Shown one piece after another: positions 16,563-25,701 of a DNA stretch of 64,000 nt. The number at the start of each line of letters is the position of its first letter. Positions within the stretch are counted from its first letter, which is position 1. Below the pieces are notes generated by a model. The model had not been told where the DNA came from, searched no databases, and worked only from the letters and a program-made list of their open reading frames with translations. Both the position numbers and the translations under genes were made by a program. This DNA comes from Aurantimonas marianensis (lineage in GTDB: Bacteria > Pseudomonadota > Alphaproteobacteria > Rhizobiales > Rhizobiaceae), in contig NZ_JALHBS010000035.1 in NCBI RefSeq assembly GCF_024195285.1, forward strand, positions 52,058 to 116,057, read 5' to 3'.

Positions 16563-17047
16563 CCGGACCCTGGCGGGACGCCGGCCTGTTCGTCGGCGTC
16601 CCGCGCCTCCCCTATCTGAACGGCCGCGTCGCCGGCGAACGCGCCCGTCGCGGCGTCGAACAATGCCGGCCCCGCCCGCCGCCGCGCATCCAGGCTGCGC
16701 AACCGGTTCAACAGCTCCTCGCGGAGCCGGGCCGTCTCGGCCTCGTCCTCGGCGCCGCCCTGGGCGGCGAGCATTTCGAGCCGCCGCAGTTCCAGTAGCT
16801 TTTCCAGTGTGCGGGTCATCTGGACCAGAATATCCAGGCGTTCCTTGGCCGTCGCGAATTCCTGCGCTCTGTCCGTTCCCGTGCCGGCGCCGGCGCCGGT
16901 ACTCGTGCCCGTGCCGGCCTTCGGCCGCCGGGCCCTGGACCGGTCAGATGTCGCTTTAACAGGTTTGTTTTCCTTTATCGCGATTTCGAAGACATCGATT
17001 TCACGCGTCAGCAGAGCCAGGAGGCGATCCGATGGCAGCTTCACCAT
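16559..17047 (-). CDS. GTA g1, likely terminase small subunit (TerS)
   Basis: A 162-residue protein at the head of the cluster. The ATG at 17047 is preceded by ACAGGAGATCAGAC, a strong ribosome site, and gives MVKLPSDRLLALLTREIDVF. A conserved helical pair (about residues 65-110, TAKERLDILVQMTRTLEKLL and ELRRLEMLA) is the core shared with GTA g1 proteins, which act as TerS. Between the N-terminal segment and this core is a low-complexity linker AGTGTSTGAGAGTGT coded by near-repetitive GC-rich DNA. The C-terminus is variable. The stop overlaps TerL. Confidence 0.8.
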   Translation of the reverse strand: MVKLPSDRLLALLTREIDVFEIAIKENKPVKATSDRSRARRPKAGTGTSTGAGAGTGTDRAQEFATAKERLDILVQMTRTLEKLLELRRLEMLAAQGGAEDEAETARLREELLNRLRSLDARRRAGPALFDAATGAFAGDAAVQIGEARDADEQAGVPPGSG

Positions 17048-17107
17048 GTCTGATCTCCTGTCGGTAGAGCACGAAATCCCTCTCGATAAAGGAGGATTCT
17101 CGCATAG

Positions 17108-17137
17108 AAAAAGCGGCTGGGGTGAATACCCCGCCGC
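17108..17137 (-). terminator. attenuator/terminator-like hairpin in the GTA leader
   Basis: On the minus strand GCGGCGGGG-TATTCA-CCCCAGCCGC (one bulged A) is followed at once by TTTTT. It lies between the predicted GTA promoter and the g1 start, beginning about 18 bases after the expected transcription start. It may end read-through from the upstream ycgN-like gene, or attenuate the GTA transcript, or both. Confidence 0.65.
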
Positions 17138-17161
17138 CCGCAATTTCTCGACTGTATAGGA

Positions 17162-17190
17162 ACGCTACCAAAGCACCGTGACGGTGTCAA
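17162..17190 (-). promoter_or_regulatory. predicted sigma70-type promoter of the GTA operon with a palindrome in the spacer
   Basis: Minus strand: perfect -35 box TTGACA (17190-17185), 17-base spacer, -10-like TAGCGT (17167-17162). The spacer contains the palindrome CACCGTCACGGTG (17174-17186), an operator-like site placed where a bound protein would block or reposition polymerase. Downstream is g1 with a leader of about 108 bases. Confidence 0.6.
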
Positions 17191-17221
17191 GGAATATTTT
17201 CACATTTCCGCACGAACCTGC

Positions 17222-17698
17222 TCAGGCCGCGTCGTCCATCGGGTTTTCCCCGGGCCACGCCGCCACGTACGCTTCGTAGTCCTCCAGTTCCATTCCGACT
17301 TCGCTCACGGTGCGGTCGCGCACCGATATGCCCGCCTCATGCACCGTCTCTCGATCGCCGGATATCAGATGATGCCACCAGTAAAGATCGCGCCCCTCTC
17401 CCACCAGGCGATAGGCGCAGGTCGGAGGCAGCCAGGTCAGCTCGCGCACTTTTGCCGCATCGAGCGCGACGCAGTCGGGCACGGTGGCCTGCCGGTTCTC
17501 GTAGTCGCGACACCGACATGCGTGCCCGTCGAGCAGCTGACAGCCCACATTCGTCCACGCGATCTCGCCGCTATCCCAGTCTTCCAGCTTGTTCAGGCAG
17601 CAGCGTCCGCAGCCGTCGCACAGCGATTCCCACTCCTGCGAACTCATCGCCTCAAGCGGCTTCTCACGCCAAAATGGCTTGTTGCCGAAATCACGCAT
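17222..17698 (-). CDS. YcgN/UPF0260-family cysteine cluster protein
   Basis: A 158-residue cytoplasmic protein of the YcgN (UPF0260) family. It has the invariant cysteine block [16 protein letters not shown] (about residues 26-41) and further paired cysteines [14 protein letters not shown] and PDCVAL, then [20 protein letters not shown] and HHLISGD. The eight or so cysteines suggest metal or Fe-S binding; the biological role is unknown. Start: the ATG at 17698 gives [18 protein letters not shown], matching family N-termini; an in-frame ATG at 17734 (MKKSRERLD) is the alternative. The gene is divergent from the penicillin-binding protein gene across a short gap. Confidence 0.88.
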   Translation of the reverse strand: MRDFGNKPFWREKPLEAMSSQEWESLCDGCGRCCLNKLEDWDSGEIAWTNVGCQLLDGHACRCRDYENRQATVPDCVALDAAKVRELTWLPPTCAYRLVGEGRDLYWWHHLISGDRETVHEAGISVRDRTVSEVGMELEDYEAYVAAWPGENPMDDAA

Positions 17699-17776
17699 GG
17701 GCGAAATGTCTAACCTTTCTCGCGACTTTTTCATGCGCTCAACGTATATGGGAACAACAGGGTTTTCTAAAGGGAT

Positions 17777-20014
17777 GTGGGGAACCGTGGCTTCGCGGGC
17801 GAGACGCTTCGTTGTCGCTGCGACGGACCGCCGGCTCCCGCCGACAGTGACAGGTTGAAGTTGCAGAATTCCTCGAAAAGAACTCCCCGGCGTCGGCAGC
17901 CGTCGCGATTGATCGAGATCGACGCGTGGATCGATTCCAGCCTGTGGCGGTTTTTCCGCGCCTTTGCGGCGTGGTGGGAAACCGTCACGATCGCCTCTCG
18001 CAAGTTTCGGGCACGCGGCTTCAACCGATTCGTCTTCGAGGTCGCCGGAGAAGGCATGACGTTGGGCCTGGCGGGCTTCGTCCTCCTTCTGGCGCTCGCA
18101 CAACCGGCGATGAAGGTCACGGCCAGGGGACTGCCGCAGGAGACCGATTTCTCGGTCCTGTTCCTCGACCGTCACGGGGATGAAATCGGGCGGCGCGGCG
18201 TGCTCAGGTCTGCGGCGGCACCGATCGACGAGTTGCCCGATACGTTCGTCAAGGCGGTTCTGGCGACGGAAGATCGGCGCTTTTTCGAGCATTGGGGGAT
18301 CGATCTGTTCGGGCTCGGACGCGCCATGACGGAAAACGCCCGCGCCGGAGGCGTTGTGCAGGGCGGCTCCACCCTCACCCAGCAGCTCGCCAAGAACCTG
18401 TTTTTGTCGAATGAGCGGACCCTCGATCGCAAGATCAAGGAAGCGTTCATTTCCCTGTGGCTGGAAGCCAATCTGAGCAAGCGCGAGATCCTCGCGATGT
18501 ATCTTGACCGCGCCTACATGGGCGGCGGCAGCTTCGGTGCCGCGGCGGCGGCGGAATTCTATTTCGACAAGAACATCCGCGACGTGTCGATGGCCGAGGC
18601 GGCGATGCTTGCGGGCCTCTTCAAGGCGCCCGCCAAATACGCTCCGCACATCAATCTGCCGGCGGCTCGCGCCCGTGCCAACGAGGTCCTGACCAATATG
18701 GTCCAGGCCAATTTCGTCACCGAGGGTCAGGTCGTGGCGGCGCGCCGGCAGCCCGCCGTCGCCGTCGATCGTTCGGTGACGCAGTCGCCCGACTACTTCC
18801 TCGATTATGCTTTCGAGGAGGTCCAGCAAATCGCCCGCGACAGCGGCCTGAAGCAGCGCAATTTCGTCGCCCGCGCCACGATCGACCTGCGTCTTCAGCA
18901 ACTCGCGGATGAGGCGGTCGAATACCATCTGCGGCAGCTTGGTACGAAATACGCCGTCGAGGAAGCCGCGATGGTGGTGCTCGGCGACGATGGCGGCGTG
19001 CGCGCTCTGGTCGGCGGAAGGGACTACGGCATCTCGCAGTTCAACCGCGCCACGAGAGCGCTCAGGCAGCCGGGTTCTTCGTTCAAGGTCTTTATCTACG
19101 CCGCGGCTATGCAAGCCGGCATGAAGCCGGACGACACGATCGTCGACAGCCCCGTCACGATCGGCAATTGGTCGCCGCAGAATTACGGCCGGTCCTTCTC
19201 CGGCCGGGTTACGCTGGCCAATGCCCTCGCCCGCTCACTGAACGTGCCGGCCGTCAAGCTCAGCCAGCAAGTCGGCATGGACACCGTGACCGCGACGGCG
19301 AAGGCCATGGGTGTTGAATCTCCTCTGCGCGGCGACAAGACCATGGCGCTCGGGACGAGCGAAGTGACCGTCCTCGACCAGGCCACAGCCTATGGGGTCT
19401 TCGTCAATGGCGGCATGGAAACCCGCAGGCATGCGATCACGCAGCTTATGGATGCGTCCGGGAAGACGCTTTGGGACGTCCGCAGAAATCTGCCGCCGCG
19501 CCGCCGTGTCCTCAGCGAGGAAGCGACCAAGGCAATGAACGAAATGCTGGTCGGCGTCACCGAGAGCGGCACGGCGCGGCGCGCACAGCTTTCGATGACC
19601 CGTGTGGGCGGCAAGACCGGCACGACGCAGAGTTATCGGGACGGCTGGTTCGTCGGCTACACGGGCAATTTCAGCGCCGCCGTCTGGTTCGGCAACGACA
19701 GCTTCAATCCGACCAATAATTTGACGGGAGGCTCGCTACCCGCAATGACCTGGCAACGCTTCATGGAGGCGGCGCACCAGAACATCGAACTGAAGCCGAT
19801 CCCGTTCATCGACAATCCCTTCCCGGAAGAAGAACGCGAGGTTGCCGCGATCGACGGCGAAGCACCGCCGGCCCAGGGCCCACAGACACTGAGGAAAGCC
19901 ACGGAAGATGTCCTGGCGGATATCGCCGAGCGGCTCGAAACCTTGCCACCGCTTGAGCCGGAGCAACTCGCATCGGCGCGATCGGCGGCCGATGCGACGC
20001 CGGCGCAGCAGTAA
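17777..20014 (+). CDS. class A penicillin-binding protein (PBP1a-type transglycosylase/transpeptidase)
   Basis: A bifunctional murein synthase of about 745 residues, anchored by one membrane segment (about 95-112). Glycosyltransferase motifs: [14 protein letters not shown] with catalytic E165, and [15 protein letters not shown] (196-210). Transpeptidase motifs: SSFK with nucleophile S434, SLN at 487-489, and KTGTTQ at 613. The N-terminal 50 residues are basic and cytoplasmic. The GTG at 17777 is a weak start, with AAAGG immediately before it; another nearby start is possible, and only the cytoplasmic tail would change. The C-terminus beyond residue 680 is acidic and Pro-rich. The gene is followed by two DUF1214/1254 genes on the same strand. 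Confidence 0.93.
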   Translation: MGNRGFAGETLRCRCDGPPAPADSDRLKLQNSSKRTPRRRQPSRLIEIDAWIDSSLWRFFRAFAAWWETVTIASRKFRARGFNRFVFEVAGEGMTLGLAGFVLLLALAQPAMKVTARGLPQETDFSVLFLDRHGDEIGRRGVLRSAAAPIDELPDTFVKAVLATEDRRFFEHWGIDLFGLGRAMTENARAGGVVQGGSTLTQQLAKNLFLSNERTLDRKIKEAFISLWLEANLSKREILAMYLDRAYMGGGSFGAAAAAEFYFDKNIRDVSMAEAAMLAGLFKAPAKYAPHINLPAARARANEVLTNMVQANFVTEGQVVAARRQPAVAVDRSVTQSPDYFLDYAFEEVQQIARDSGLKQRNFVARATIDLRLQQLADEAVEYHLRQLGTKYAVEEAAMVVLGDDGGVRALVGGRDYGISQFNRATRALRQPGSSFKVFIYAAAMQAGMKPDDTIVDSPVTIGNWSPQNYGRSFSGRVTLANALARSLNVPAVKLSQQVGMDTVTATAKAMGVESPLRGDKTMALGTSEVTVLDQATAYGVFVNGGMETRRHAITQLMDASGKTLWDVRRNLPPRRRVLSEEATKAMNEMLVGVTESGTARRAQLSMTRVGGKTGTTQSYRDGWFVGYTGNFSAAVWFGNDSFNPTNNLTGGSLPAMTWQRFMEAAHQNIELKPIPFIDNPFPEEEREVAAIDGEAPPAQGPQTLRKATEDVLADIAERLETLPPLEPEQLASARSAADATPAQQ

Positions 20015-20053
20015 GCCGCCCGTAGCCTACCTGTCGGACCGGATGATCGGCTT

Positions 20054-20638
20054 ATGCGTTTCACTCTCCTCGTCCTGATTTCCCTTGCGATCGCGCTTGG
20101 CCTCGGCGGATGGTCCGCGCATCTGACGCTTGAGGAATCGGCGGAGATCGGGACCGTCGCCGTAGGCCCCTGGACCGCCAATCCATTCGCCGGCTCTCCC
20201 GATGCCGATCCCTACGCCAAGGCGCGGCTGGCGCGCCTGGGTAGTCTGACGCTGGGCATCGGCGAAGGTATCTTGTTCACGGCTGACCGTGACAGCTCGG
20301 ATGCGCCGCTGCGCCGCCAGTGCCAATATCGGATCGCCGGGCATACTCCGCCGACTCGAATCTGGACGCTGGCTCCGTATACGCCGGAAGGCCGCCTGAT
20401 CCAGCCCGGTGCCGGCAGGGCCGGATGGCTGACATCCCACAATCTGATGCGGGCCGAGGACAATTCGTTCGCGGTCGCGATCGGCCCTATGGCCAGGGCT
20501 GGCAACTGGCTTGCAACCTCCGGCCGGGGACCGCTCGTCCTTGCGCTGGCGCTGTATGATACACCCGCCAGCGCGTCCAGCGGCGTCGACAGCCTGTCAT
20601 TACCCGATATCGAGTTGGAGACCTGCTTCGATGGGTAA
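20054..20638 (+). CDS. DUF1214 domain protein
   Basis: A 194-residue protein with an N-terminal signal anchor (residues about 2-20, LLVLISLAIALGLGGW) and a DUF1214 beta-sandwich domain. Typical blocks are GPWTANPFAGSPDADPYAKA, followed by RLARLGSLTLGIGEGILFTA and a C-terminal SLSLPDIELETC. It is probably periplasmic and membrane tethered. Its end overlaps the start of the DUF1254 gene by eight bases. In larger proteins DUF1254 and DUF1214 are fused; here they are separate neighbours. No enzymatic role is established. Confidence 0.82.
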   Translation: MRFTLLVLISLAIALGLGGWSAHLTLEESAEIGTVAVGPWTANPFAGSPDADPYAKARLARLGSLTLGIGEGILFTADRDSSDAPLRRQCQYRIAGHTPPTRIWTLAPYTPEGRLIQPGAGRAGWLTSHNLMRAEDNSFAVAIGPMARAGNWLATSGRGPLVLALALYDTPASASSGVDSLSLPDIELETCFDG

Positions 20639-21254
20639 GCTGCTTCTGGCCATTGTGATCGGTCTGGTGGGCGCCGTCATCGTCCACATTGCCGTGATAT
20701 TCGCCATGCCTCTTGTGGCCGGGAACAATGCCTGGGCACGCTTTTCCAACCTTGGCCCGATGTACCAGATCGTCGGTGTCGAGCCCCTGCGCAGCGCCGG
20801 AACGGACGCGATCGCGCCCGCGCTGGGGTCCGATCGGCAGGATTTCGCCTTTGTCGACCCCGCCTTCGTGACCGCGAGTTGCCGCTTCTCGGTCGCGAAA
20901 GGGCCGGTCCGCATCCTTGCCAACTATGACGATAGCCCGTTCTGGTCGGCCTCGATCTACGACAGGCGCGGTGACACCCTCTACAGCATCAACGACCGGT
21001 CGGCCGTTGATGGCGTGTTCAATCTTCTCGTCGGCAGCAGGGAACAGATCGTGGAGTTCAACGCAAATCTCGGCCCGGACCCCGAGGAGACCGCGATCCC
21101 GGTAGAGCTCGATATAAGCGAAGGATACATGACCATCCGCGTCCTGGTCGATGAGGAAAGCAAGCGTCCCTCCGCAAGAGCCTTCGTCAACTCACTGCAA
21201 TGCGAACCGGTCGAACCGGCGGTGGCGAGCCGTCCGGACAATCGCGACAGCTGA
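20631..21254 (+). CDS. DUF1254 domain protein, partner of the DUF1214 gene
   Basis: A 207-residue protein starting MGKLLLAIVIGLVGAVIVHI, a single N-terminal membrane anchor. The ATG at 20631 follows TTGGAGACCTGCTTCG and overlaps the upstream gene by eight bases, so translation is coupled. The rest is a periplasmic beta-rich domain with YQIVGVEPLRSAG, DPAFVTASCRFSVAKGPVRI and SPFWSASIYDRRGDTLYSIN, matching DUF1254-type proteins. Two cysteines may pair. Function unknown; the pair with the DUF1214 protein implies a joint role at the inner membrane. Confidence 0.82.
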   Translation: MGKLLLAIVIGLVGAVIVHIAVIFAMPLVAGNNAWARFSNLGPMYQIVGVEPLRSAGTDAIAPALGSDRQDFAFVDPAFVTASCRFSVAKGPVRILANYDDSPFWSASIYDRRGDTLYSINDRSAVDGVFNLLVGSREQIVEFNANLGPDPEETAIPVELDISEGYMTIRVLVDEESKRPSARAFVNSLQCEPVEPAVASRPDNRDS

Positions 21255-21638
21255 GCCGGACAGTCCTGGCCGGCGCTCCTGAAGCGATCGTCACGTCGAT
21301 TTCTTCTATCTCGGTCCCGTGACATGCCGGTCGTGGCGGTGTCTCGCCGCGTCGAGCGGTTCGCGACGAATACATGGCAGCAGGATGATCTCGCCCTTCG
21401 ATTCACGCGTGCGGATTTCGTTCCGCCGACGCGCCCGGGCCGGGCTACGGGGCACAAATTTCAGAACGACTGTCACGGTCCGCTTCCCCTTCTGGCCGGC
21501 CGGCTGCACCGGCGAACCGGCGCCTTGTTCGCCGGCCTCCCTGCATGAGCAGACCTCAGGAGGGTTAACAGCTTGCTAAGAAATCTTGCGTAATTCTTCG
21601 CGGCGAGGAAACCGCTGATCAACCAATCCAGGAGTCCC
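21255..21638 (+). other. gene-less stretch before the DUF2336 gene
   Basis: No frame here has a convincing protein. Near the right end is TTAACAGCTTGCTAA (21565-21579), one base away from the CtrA consensus TTAA-N7-TTAA, and a good ribosome site CCAGGAGTCCC before the ATG at 21639. The left part is GC-rich without clear structure. Confidence 0.4.
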
Positions 21639-22700
21639 ATGAAGGACGTCGTGCCGAGCATTTTTCGATCGCTCGAAAAGGAGGCCGGCCAAGGCGGTTT
21701 CGACACGATCGTGACTGCCGCCGTCGCCAGCTTCGCGGCCCGTCGCAACCCGAGCGAGCGACAGGCGCACGAGTTCGGTCGGCTTGTTAGCCCGGCTTGG
21801 GACAAGATCGACACCAGGACCAAACGCGCCCTCGCGGCGGCGTTGTCCCAGTCGCCGCGTGTACCGCGAACCATTGTCGAACAGCTCCTCGCGGCGCCGG
21901 TCGACGTCGCGGCACCCTTCTTAGTGGCAAGTCCCTGCCTGACAGCGGACGACATCGCCGTGCTCGCGGGAAAGTCGAGCGCGAAGCTGCAACGAATCCT
22001 GGACCGTCGGCGAGAATCCGGCGAAACGACGGGTCGGCACTCCGCCGATGCTGCCGCTCCGACCGCCAACCCCGCCCCCATGATGCCCCCCTCTGATGGG
22101 ACGAAGGAGGCGCCGGCGAAGGCTCTCGGAACCATCGAGAGCGATACGCCGAGGCCAAATACGGCCGAGCCGGCCAACGTCAGCGAGGCACGCGCCGCGC
22201 TGCTTCGCCTGGCGGAACCCGGGAAGCATCTCGCCGAGCCTGTGGCTGGCGCTCCGGCCACGATCGGCGGCATCGTCGAAATGGCCCGGACCGGCTGCCA
22301 GCATCTGGCCTATGACGGCCTCGCGACCATGCTGAAAGTTCCCGATTCCCGCATGCGGGAGATCATCGACGATCCGACCGGCGAGATCCTTGCCGCGGCT
22401 TTGAAGGCGATTGGCGTGGGCCCCGCCGACGCCTTGACGATCATCATGTTGCTGAAACCGAGGGTCGGCCTGGACATCGCGGCCTTCACCGCGATGAAGT
22501 CAGCCTATCGCGGCCTCGACGTCGATGCGTGTCGTGGCCGCTTCGGACTTTCCTCCGCGCCCCCCGCTCGCACTCGTGCCGCCCACCAGCGCCAGTATGC
22601 GGACCTTGAACCGAGGATCGAAGCCTTGGCCCCTCGCCCGGCCTTCGGCCGCCGTCGCGCGCTGCCGTCGCGAAACGAGCAATTCGGCGCCAAACGCTGA
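21639..22700 (+). CDS. DUF2336 domain protein
   Basis: A 353-residue protein of the DUF2336 family, which is almost confined to alphaproteobacteria and made of helical HEAT-like repeats. Blocks: RRNPSERQAHEFGRLVSPAW (about residues 35-54), KIDTRTKRALAAALSQSPRV, VDVAAPFLVASPCLTADDIA and KSSAKLQRILDRR. A Pro/Ala-rich linker (about 125-170) separates this from a second helical domain with LKAIGVGPADALTIIMLLKP. The C-terminus is basic. The start follows CCAGGAGTCCC. Function is unknown; several relatives sit near cell-cycle or motility genes. No membrane segment. Confidence 0.85.
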   Translation: MKDVVPSIFRSLEKEAGQGGFDTIVTAAVASFAARRNPSERQAHEFGRLVSPAWDKIDTRTKRALAAALSQSPRVPRTIVEQLLAAPVDVAAPFLVASPCLTADDIAVLAGKSSAKLQRILDRRRESGETTGRHSADAAAPTANPAPMMPPSDGTKEAPAKALGTIESDTPRPNTAEPANVSEARAALLRLAEPGKHLAEPVAGAPATIGGIVEMARTGCQHLAYDGLATMLKVPDSRMREIIDDPTGEILAAALKAIGVGPADALTIIMLLKPRVGLDIAAFTAMKSAYRGLDVDACRGRFGLSSAPPARTRAAHQRQYADLEPRIEALAPRPAFGRRRALPSRNEQFGAKR

Positions 22701-22792
22701 CGTTTCACGGTTGCAGGAGGGGCTGACGCGCTTCCGGGCGTGTTTCGCGTTGATCAGTTCGCCGGCAGTGACAGGCCGGCCCTCGATAGGGA

Positions 22793-23125
22793 TCAGCCTT
22801 CGACGATCTGGAGAAAGCTTGGCGCGTCGTCCGTTTCGATTTCGACCACCCAGAAATCCGGGTCGAATCTGGCCTCACGCGCGAACCGCGCTTCCAGCCC
22901 GGCCTCGTCGTTCACAGGCTCCAACATGAACTGCCGGGTGCCGCTGTCGTCGCCGAGGCTTTGCACGGCCGGTCCGAAGAGCTGGATCTCCCCGCCGCGG
23001 TTCCGGGTCACCACGTAGATCGCGCCGGCAGCATCCGCCCCCTTGCGGGCTACGACGGCAAACCCACCGGCGGCGAACAGGCGGCGAATGAGTTGTGCGA
23101 CGAAGAGTTCGCTGGTGATGCGCAT
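22793..23125 (-). CDS. DUF1491 family protein
   Basis: A 110-residue protein of the alphaproteobacterial DUF1491 family: MRITSELFVAQLIRRLFAAG at the start, VVARKGADAAGAIYVVTRNR in the middle and EARFAREARFDPDFWVVEIE near the end. The acidic C-terminus (PSFLQIVE) is typical. It is the last gene of a three-gene minus-strand group after the kinase and the peptidoglycan-binding protein genes, 16 bases after the latter. Function unknown. Confidence 0.88.
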   Translation of the reverse strand: MRITSELFVAQLIRRLFAAGGFAVVARKGADAAGAIYVVTRNRGGEIQLFGPAVQSLGDDSGTRQFMLEPVNDEAGLEARFAREARFDPDFWVVEIETDDAPSFLQIVEG

Positions 23126-23141
23126 CGCTATGGCACCGATC

Positions 23142-23948
23142 TCAATCGACTGCGCCTATCTCGATTAGACGCTCGAGAATCCGCGCGTCCGGCGAACCGG
23201 TGATCTCCAGGCCCTCCAACGCCTCGAAGGTGCGGATGGCGGCCCGTGTCCGCTCGCCGGGAATCCCGTCCGACGAGAGTTCGGCGACCTGCGCCGCCGT
23301 CAGGCCGGCCTGGATCCGGCGTACGAGTTCCTCCTGGTCGAGCGCGGCAAGGCCGGATTCAGCCAGTCCCTCGGGAATTTCCGCCGAACCACCACCGGAG
23401 CCGCCACCCATCCGCTCGTCGAGGCTGGCGAATTCGTCCGGTCGCCGCGAAGGGTTGGGGGCTTCCGCCGCAGCCTGTCTGATCTGGGCGAGAAGCAGCG
23501 GTGTTGCCGCGCCGTCAGTTGTCAGCCCATGCGTCTTTTGAAAGTCGCGGATCGCCGCTTCGGTCGCGGGGCCGGGCTTGCCATCGACCGGCGCGCGGTA
23601 ATGACCGATCGCGGCAAGTCCGGCCTGAACTTCCCGAACGAGCGGGACCGGCATCAGCCCCTGCGTGTTCGCCAAATGCGGGCGCTCGGCACTCTCGCCA
23701 TCGCCCCGCGTCGCCAGCATCGGGTTGGGATGCGGGCCGGCCTGGCCGTAGATCGCATTGCCAGCCATTCCGGCGAACAACACGCCGAAGGCCGTTAGCC
23801 CGACAGAAAGCGCCGGACGTCGCCACATGCCGGCGGCGCTCGCCATTACGCCTTTCTTTCCAAGCGCTAGAACACGCCCGCCGAGGCTAGGCCGTGCGGC
23901 GCGTCGCGTGGATTTTCGGTTGAGGTGTCGTTTTTGTGCGGGCATCAC
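23142..23948 (-). CDS. membrane-anchored protein with two peptidoglycan-binding domains
   Basis: A protein of up to 268 residues with a basic cytoplasmic N-terminus, one membrane segment (about 45-67) and two peptidoglycan-binding-like (PG_binding_1) domains: one at about 103-152 (VREVQAGLAAIGHYRAPVDG, AAIRDFQKTHGL) and a second, weaker one at about 206-264 (RRIQAGLTAAQVAELSSDGI, AAIRTFEALEG). A Gly/Ser-rich linker joins them. The start used here overlaps the end of the kinase gene by 62 bases; a later ATG (MASAAGMW, residue 35) would shorten the tail and avoid the overlap. It probably ties the kinase module to the cell wall. Confidence 0.85.
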   Translation of the reverse strand: MMPAQKRHLNRKSTRRAARPSLGGRVLALGKKGVMASAAGMWRRPALSVGLTAFGVLFAGMAGNAIYGQAGPHPNPMLATRGDGESAERPHLANTQGLMPVPLVREVQAGLAAIGHYRAPVDGKPGPATEAAIRDFQKTHGLTTDGAATPLLLAQIRQAAAEAPNPSRRPDEFASLDERMGGGSGGGSAEIPEGLAESGLAALDQEELVRRIQAGLTAAQVAELSSDGIPGERTRAAIRTFEALEGLEITGSPDARILERLIEIGAVD

Positions 23949-25701
23949 TGAGTGCTACGATATTTTCCTTGAGAGTCTGTGACTCGTCCGTTCGTCGGGT
24001 GCAGTCGGTCGGCAGCCGCACCGTCACCATGGTGCCGATCCCGGGCTGACTGCGAATGGTCATCGAACCACCGTGCAATTCCGCCAGCCCTTTCACCAGG
24101 GAAAGTCCGAGCCCCGTCCCTTGATAGCGACGTGCCGGCCCGGAAGACAGCTGGGTGAAGGGCCGTCCAAGCCTTTCGATATCGGCTTCGGCGATTCCGA
24201 TGCCGGTGTCGCTCACCGAAAGCTCGATCGCTCCGGTATCGATTTGGCTTTCGAGCGTGATGACGCCCGAATCGGTGAACTTCACCGCGTTCGACAAGAG
24301 GTTCAGGAGTATCTGGTGGCAGGCGCGCCGGTCGGCGACGATCGTCTCCCCCTGGCAGCTCGAGCGCACGTCCAGCCGCAAGTCCTTGCGCCGCGCTTCC
24401 TCGCGCACGACACCGGCGGCAGTGTTCACCGCTTCGTCCAGCGAAAACGGTTCCGGCGCCAGTTCGTATCGACCGGCCTCGATCTTGGAAACGTCGAGCA
24501 GCGAGTTCACGACCGACAGCAGATGCTGGCCCGATTGGCGGATGAGACCGACATATTCCTTTTGCCGTTCGCTCTCGAATCCGCCGAAGAACTCCTGATC
24601 CAGAATGTCCGAGAAACCGATGATGGCATTGAGTGGGGTGCGAAGCTCGTGACTGACGGCTGCCAGGAATTGGCTCTTGGCGGCGGAGGACTGCTGCGCG
24701 GCATCGAGCGCCGCCTGCAGACCCTGGTCCACCGTGCCTTCTTCGACGGCGCGCGTCACCGCGATGTGGACCAGAGCCGCCGGGTCTTCAGCCGCCGTGG
24801 CGACAAGCAACCGCATGACGGCCGGCACATATCGCCCGTCCGGACGCAGGAGCCGCGCTTCGACGCGAGAGCCGTGGCCGTCCGACTTGGCGTCGGCCAT
24901 CGCCTTCAAGAAGGCGATACGATCGGCGACCAGCACGCTGTCGAGGAGCTGCTGGCCCTCGAGATCGCCACCCTTTTCCGAAAACAGGATGCGCGCGCCC
25001 TTCGAGGCGAAGACGATCCTCCCCTCGACGTCGAGGCTCAGCATCGCCGCGCCGAATAGCTCGGCGGCATCGGCCATCCGATGCCCCGATTCCCCGGCCG
25101 GACGCTCCTCCCGTGCCGGGCGTTTCGCGCTCCTGCGGGCCACCGTCGCGACATAGGCCAGGAGGAGTACCACCGAGGCGATGTCCGCGGGCTGGTTCGT
25201 CGGCGCATGCCCCGCAAGGAACACCGCCACTCCGGCAACGGCCGCCGCCGAACCGGCGAGGCCAAGAGCCAGTTTGCGCCGTCCCGCGATGGTCGCTTCC
25301 CCCGGCGCGATTGCCAGCACCAGAAGCCATGCCGCGAGCGGCGCTTCCACCGCGAGGGCGGCAAGCCCGAACACTATGGAAAGAAGGGTGCCGACGAGCC
25401 AGGCCACATGGTCGAGCGCACCGGTGGCGGAGAGATAGGCGGCGGCCGCCAGAGTGAGGCTCGCGATGATCATCGGCGTCGCAACGGCGAGAGCGCTGGC
25501 CTGAAGCACCGCAAGGACCGGCGATGCGATCGCCATGTGAAGACCGGCGACAATAAGCGCGCCGATCGCTAGCCGCTGGAGCCGGCGTTCGCCTGGACCA
25601 AGCACCTTGGCCGCGACGAGCTCGTCCAACCGTCCGCGGAGCTGCGCCACGGCGCCGGCCGCTGCCGCCACTGCCCGACCGTTATTCGACGGCTCTATCA
25701 T
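23887..25701 (-). CDS. PAS-domain membrane histidine kinase, DivJ/PleC-like
   Basis: A 604-residue sensor kinase. Residues about 42-190 hold six or seven hydrophobic segments, then a PAS domain (about 210-315), a dimerisation box FLAAVSHELRTPLNAIIGFS with phospho-acceptor H351, and an ATPase domain with NLLSNAVKFTD (N box), DTGIGI (G1) and GTGLGLSLVKG (G2). The H-box and the following EFFGGFESERQKEYVGLIRQ region resemble the DivJ/PleC/PdhS group that sets DivK phosphorylation and so CtrA activity. Neighbouring PG-binding and DUF1491 genes strengthen a DivJ-type reading. There is no receiver domain. The exact paralogue cannot be fixed from one sequence. Confidence 0.85.
   Translation of the reverse strand: MIEPSNNGRAVAAAAGAVAQLRGRLDELVAAKVLGPGERRLQRLAIGALIVAGLHMAIASPVLAVLQASALAVATPMIIASLTLAAAAYLSATGALDHVAWLVGTLLSIVFGLAALAVEAPLAAWLLVLAIAPGEATIAGRRKLALGLAGSAAAVAGVAVFLAGHAPTNQPADIASVVLLLAYVATVARRSAKRPAREERPAGESGHRMADAAELFGAAMLSLDVEGRIVFASKGARILFSEKGGDLEGQQLLDSVLVADRIAFLKAMADAKSDGHGSRVEARLLRPDGRYVPAVMRLLVATAAEDPAALVHIAVTRAVEEGTVDQGLQAALDAAQQSSAAKSQFLAAVSHELRTPLNAIIGFSDILDQEFFGGFESERQKEYVGLIRQSGQHLLSVVNSLLDVSKIEAGRYELAPEPFSLDEAVNTAAGVVREEARRKDLRLDVRSSCQGETIVADRRACHQILLNLLSNAVKFTDSGVITLESQIDTGAIELSVSDTGIGIAEADIERLGRPFTQLSSGPARRYQGTGLGLSLVKGLAELHGGSMTIRSQPGIGTMVTVRLPTDCTRRTDESQTLKENIVALSDARTKTTPQPKIHATRRTA

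Noticed and set aside
2126..17190. A complete prophage
   Set aside because: Gene order and families match a gene transfer agent. No integrase, repressor, replication genes or attachment repeats were seen.
17699..19114. Minus-strand extension that would make the YcgN-like protein 630 residues long
   Set aside because: The added part is antisense to the penicillin-binding protein gene and not protein-like; the short start fits the family.
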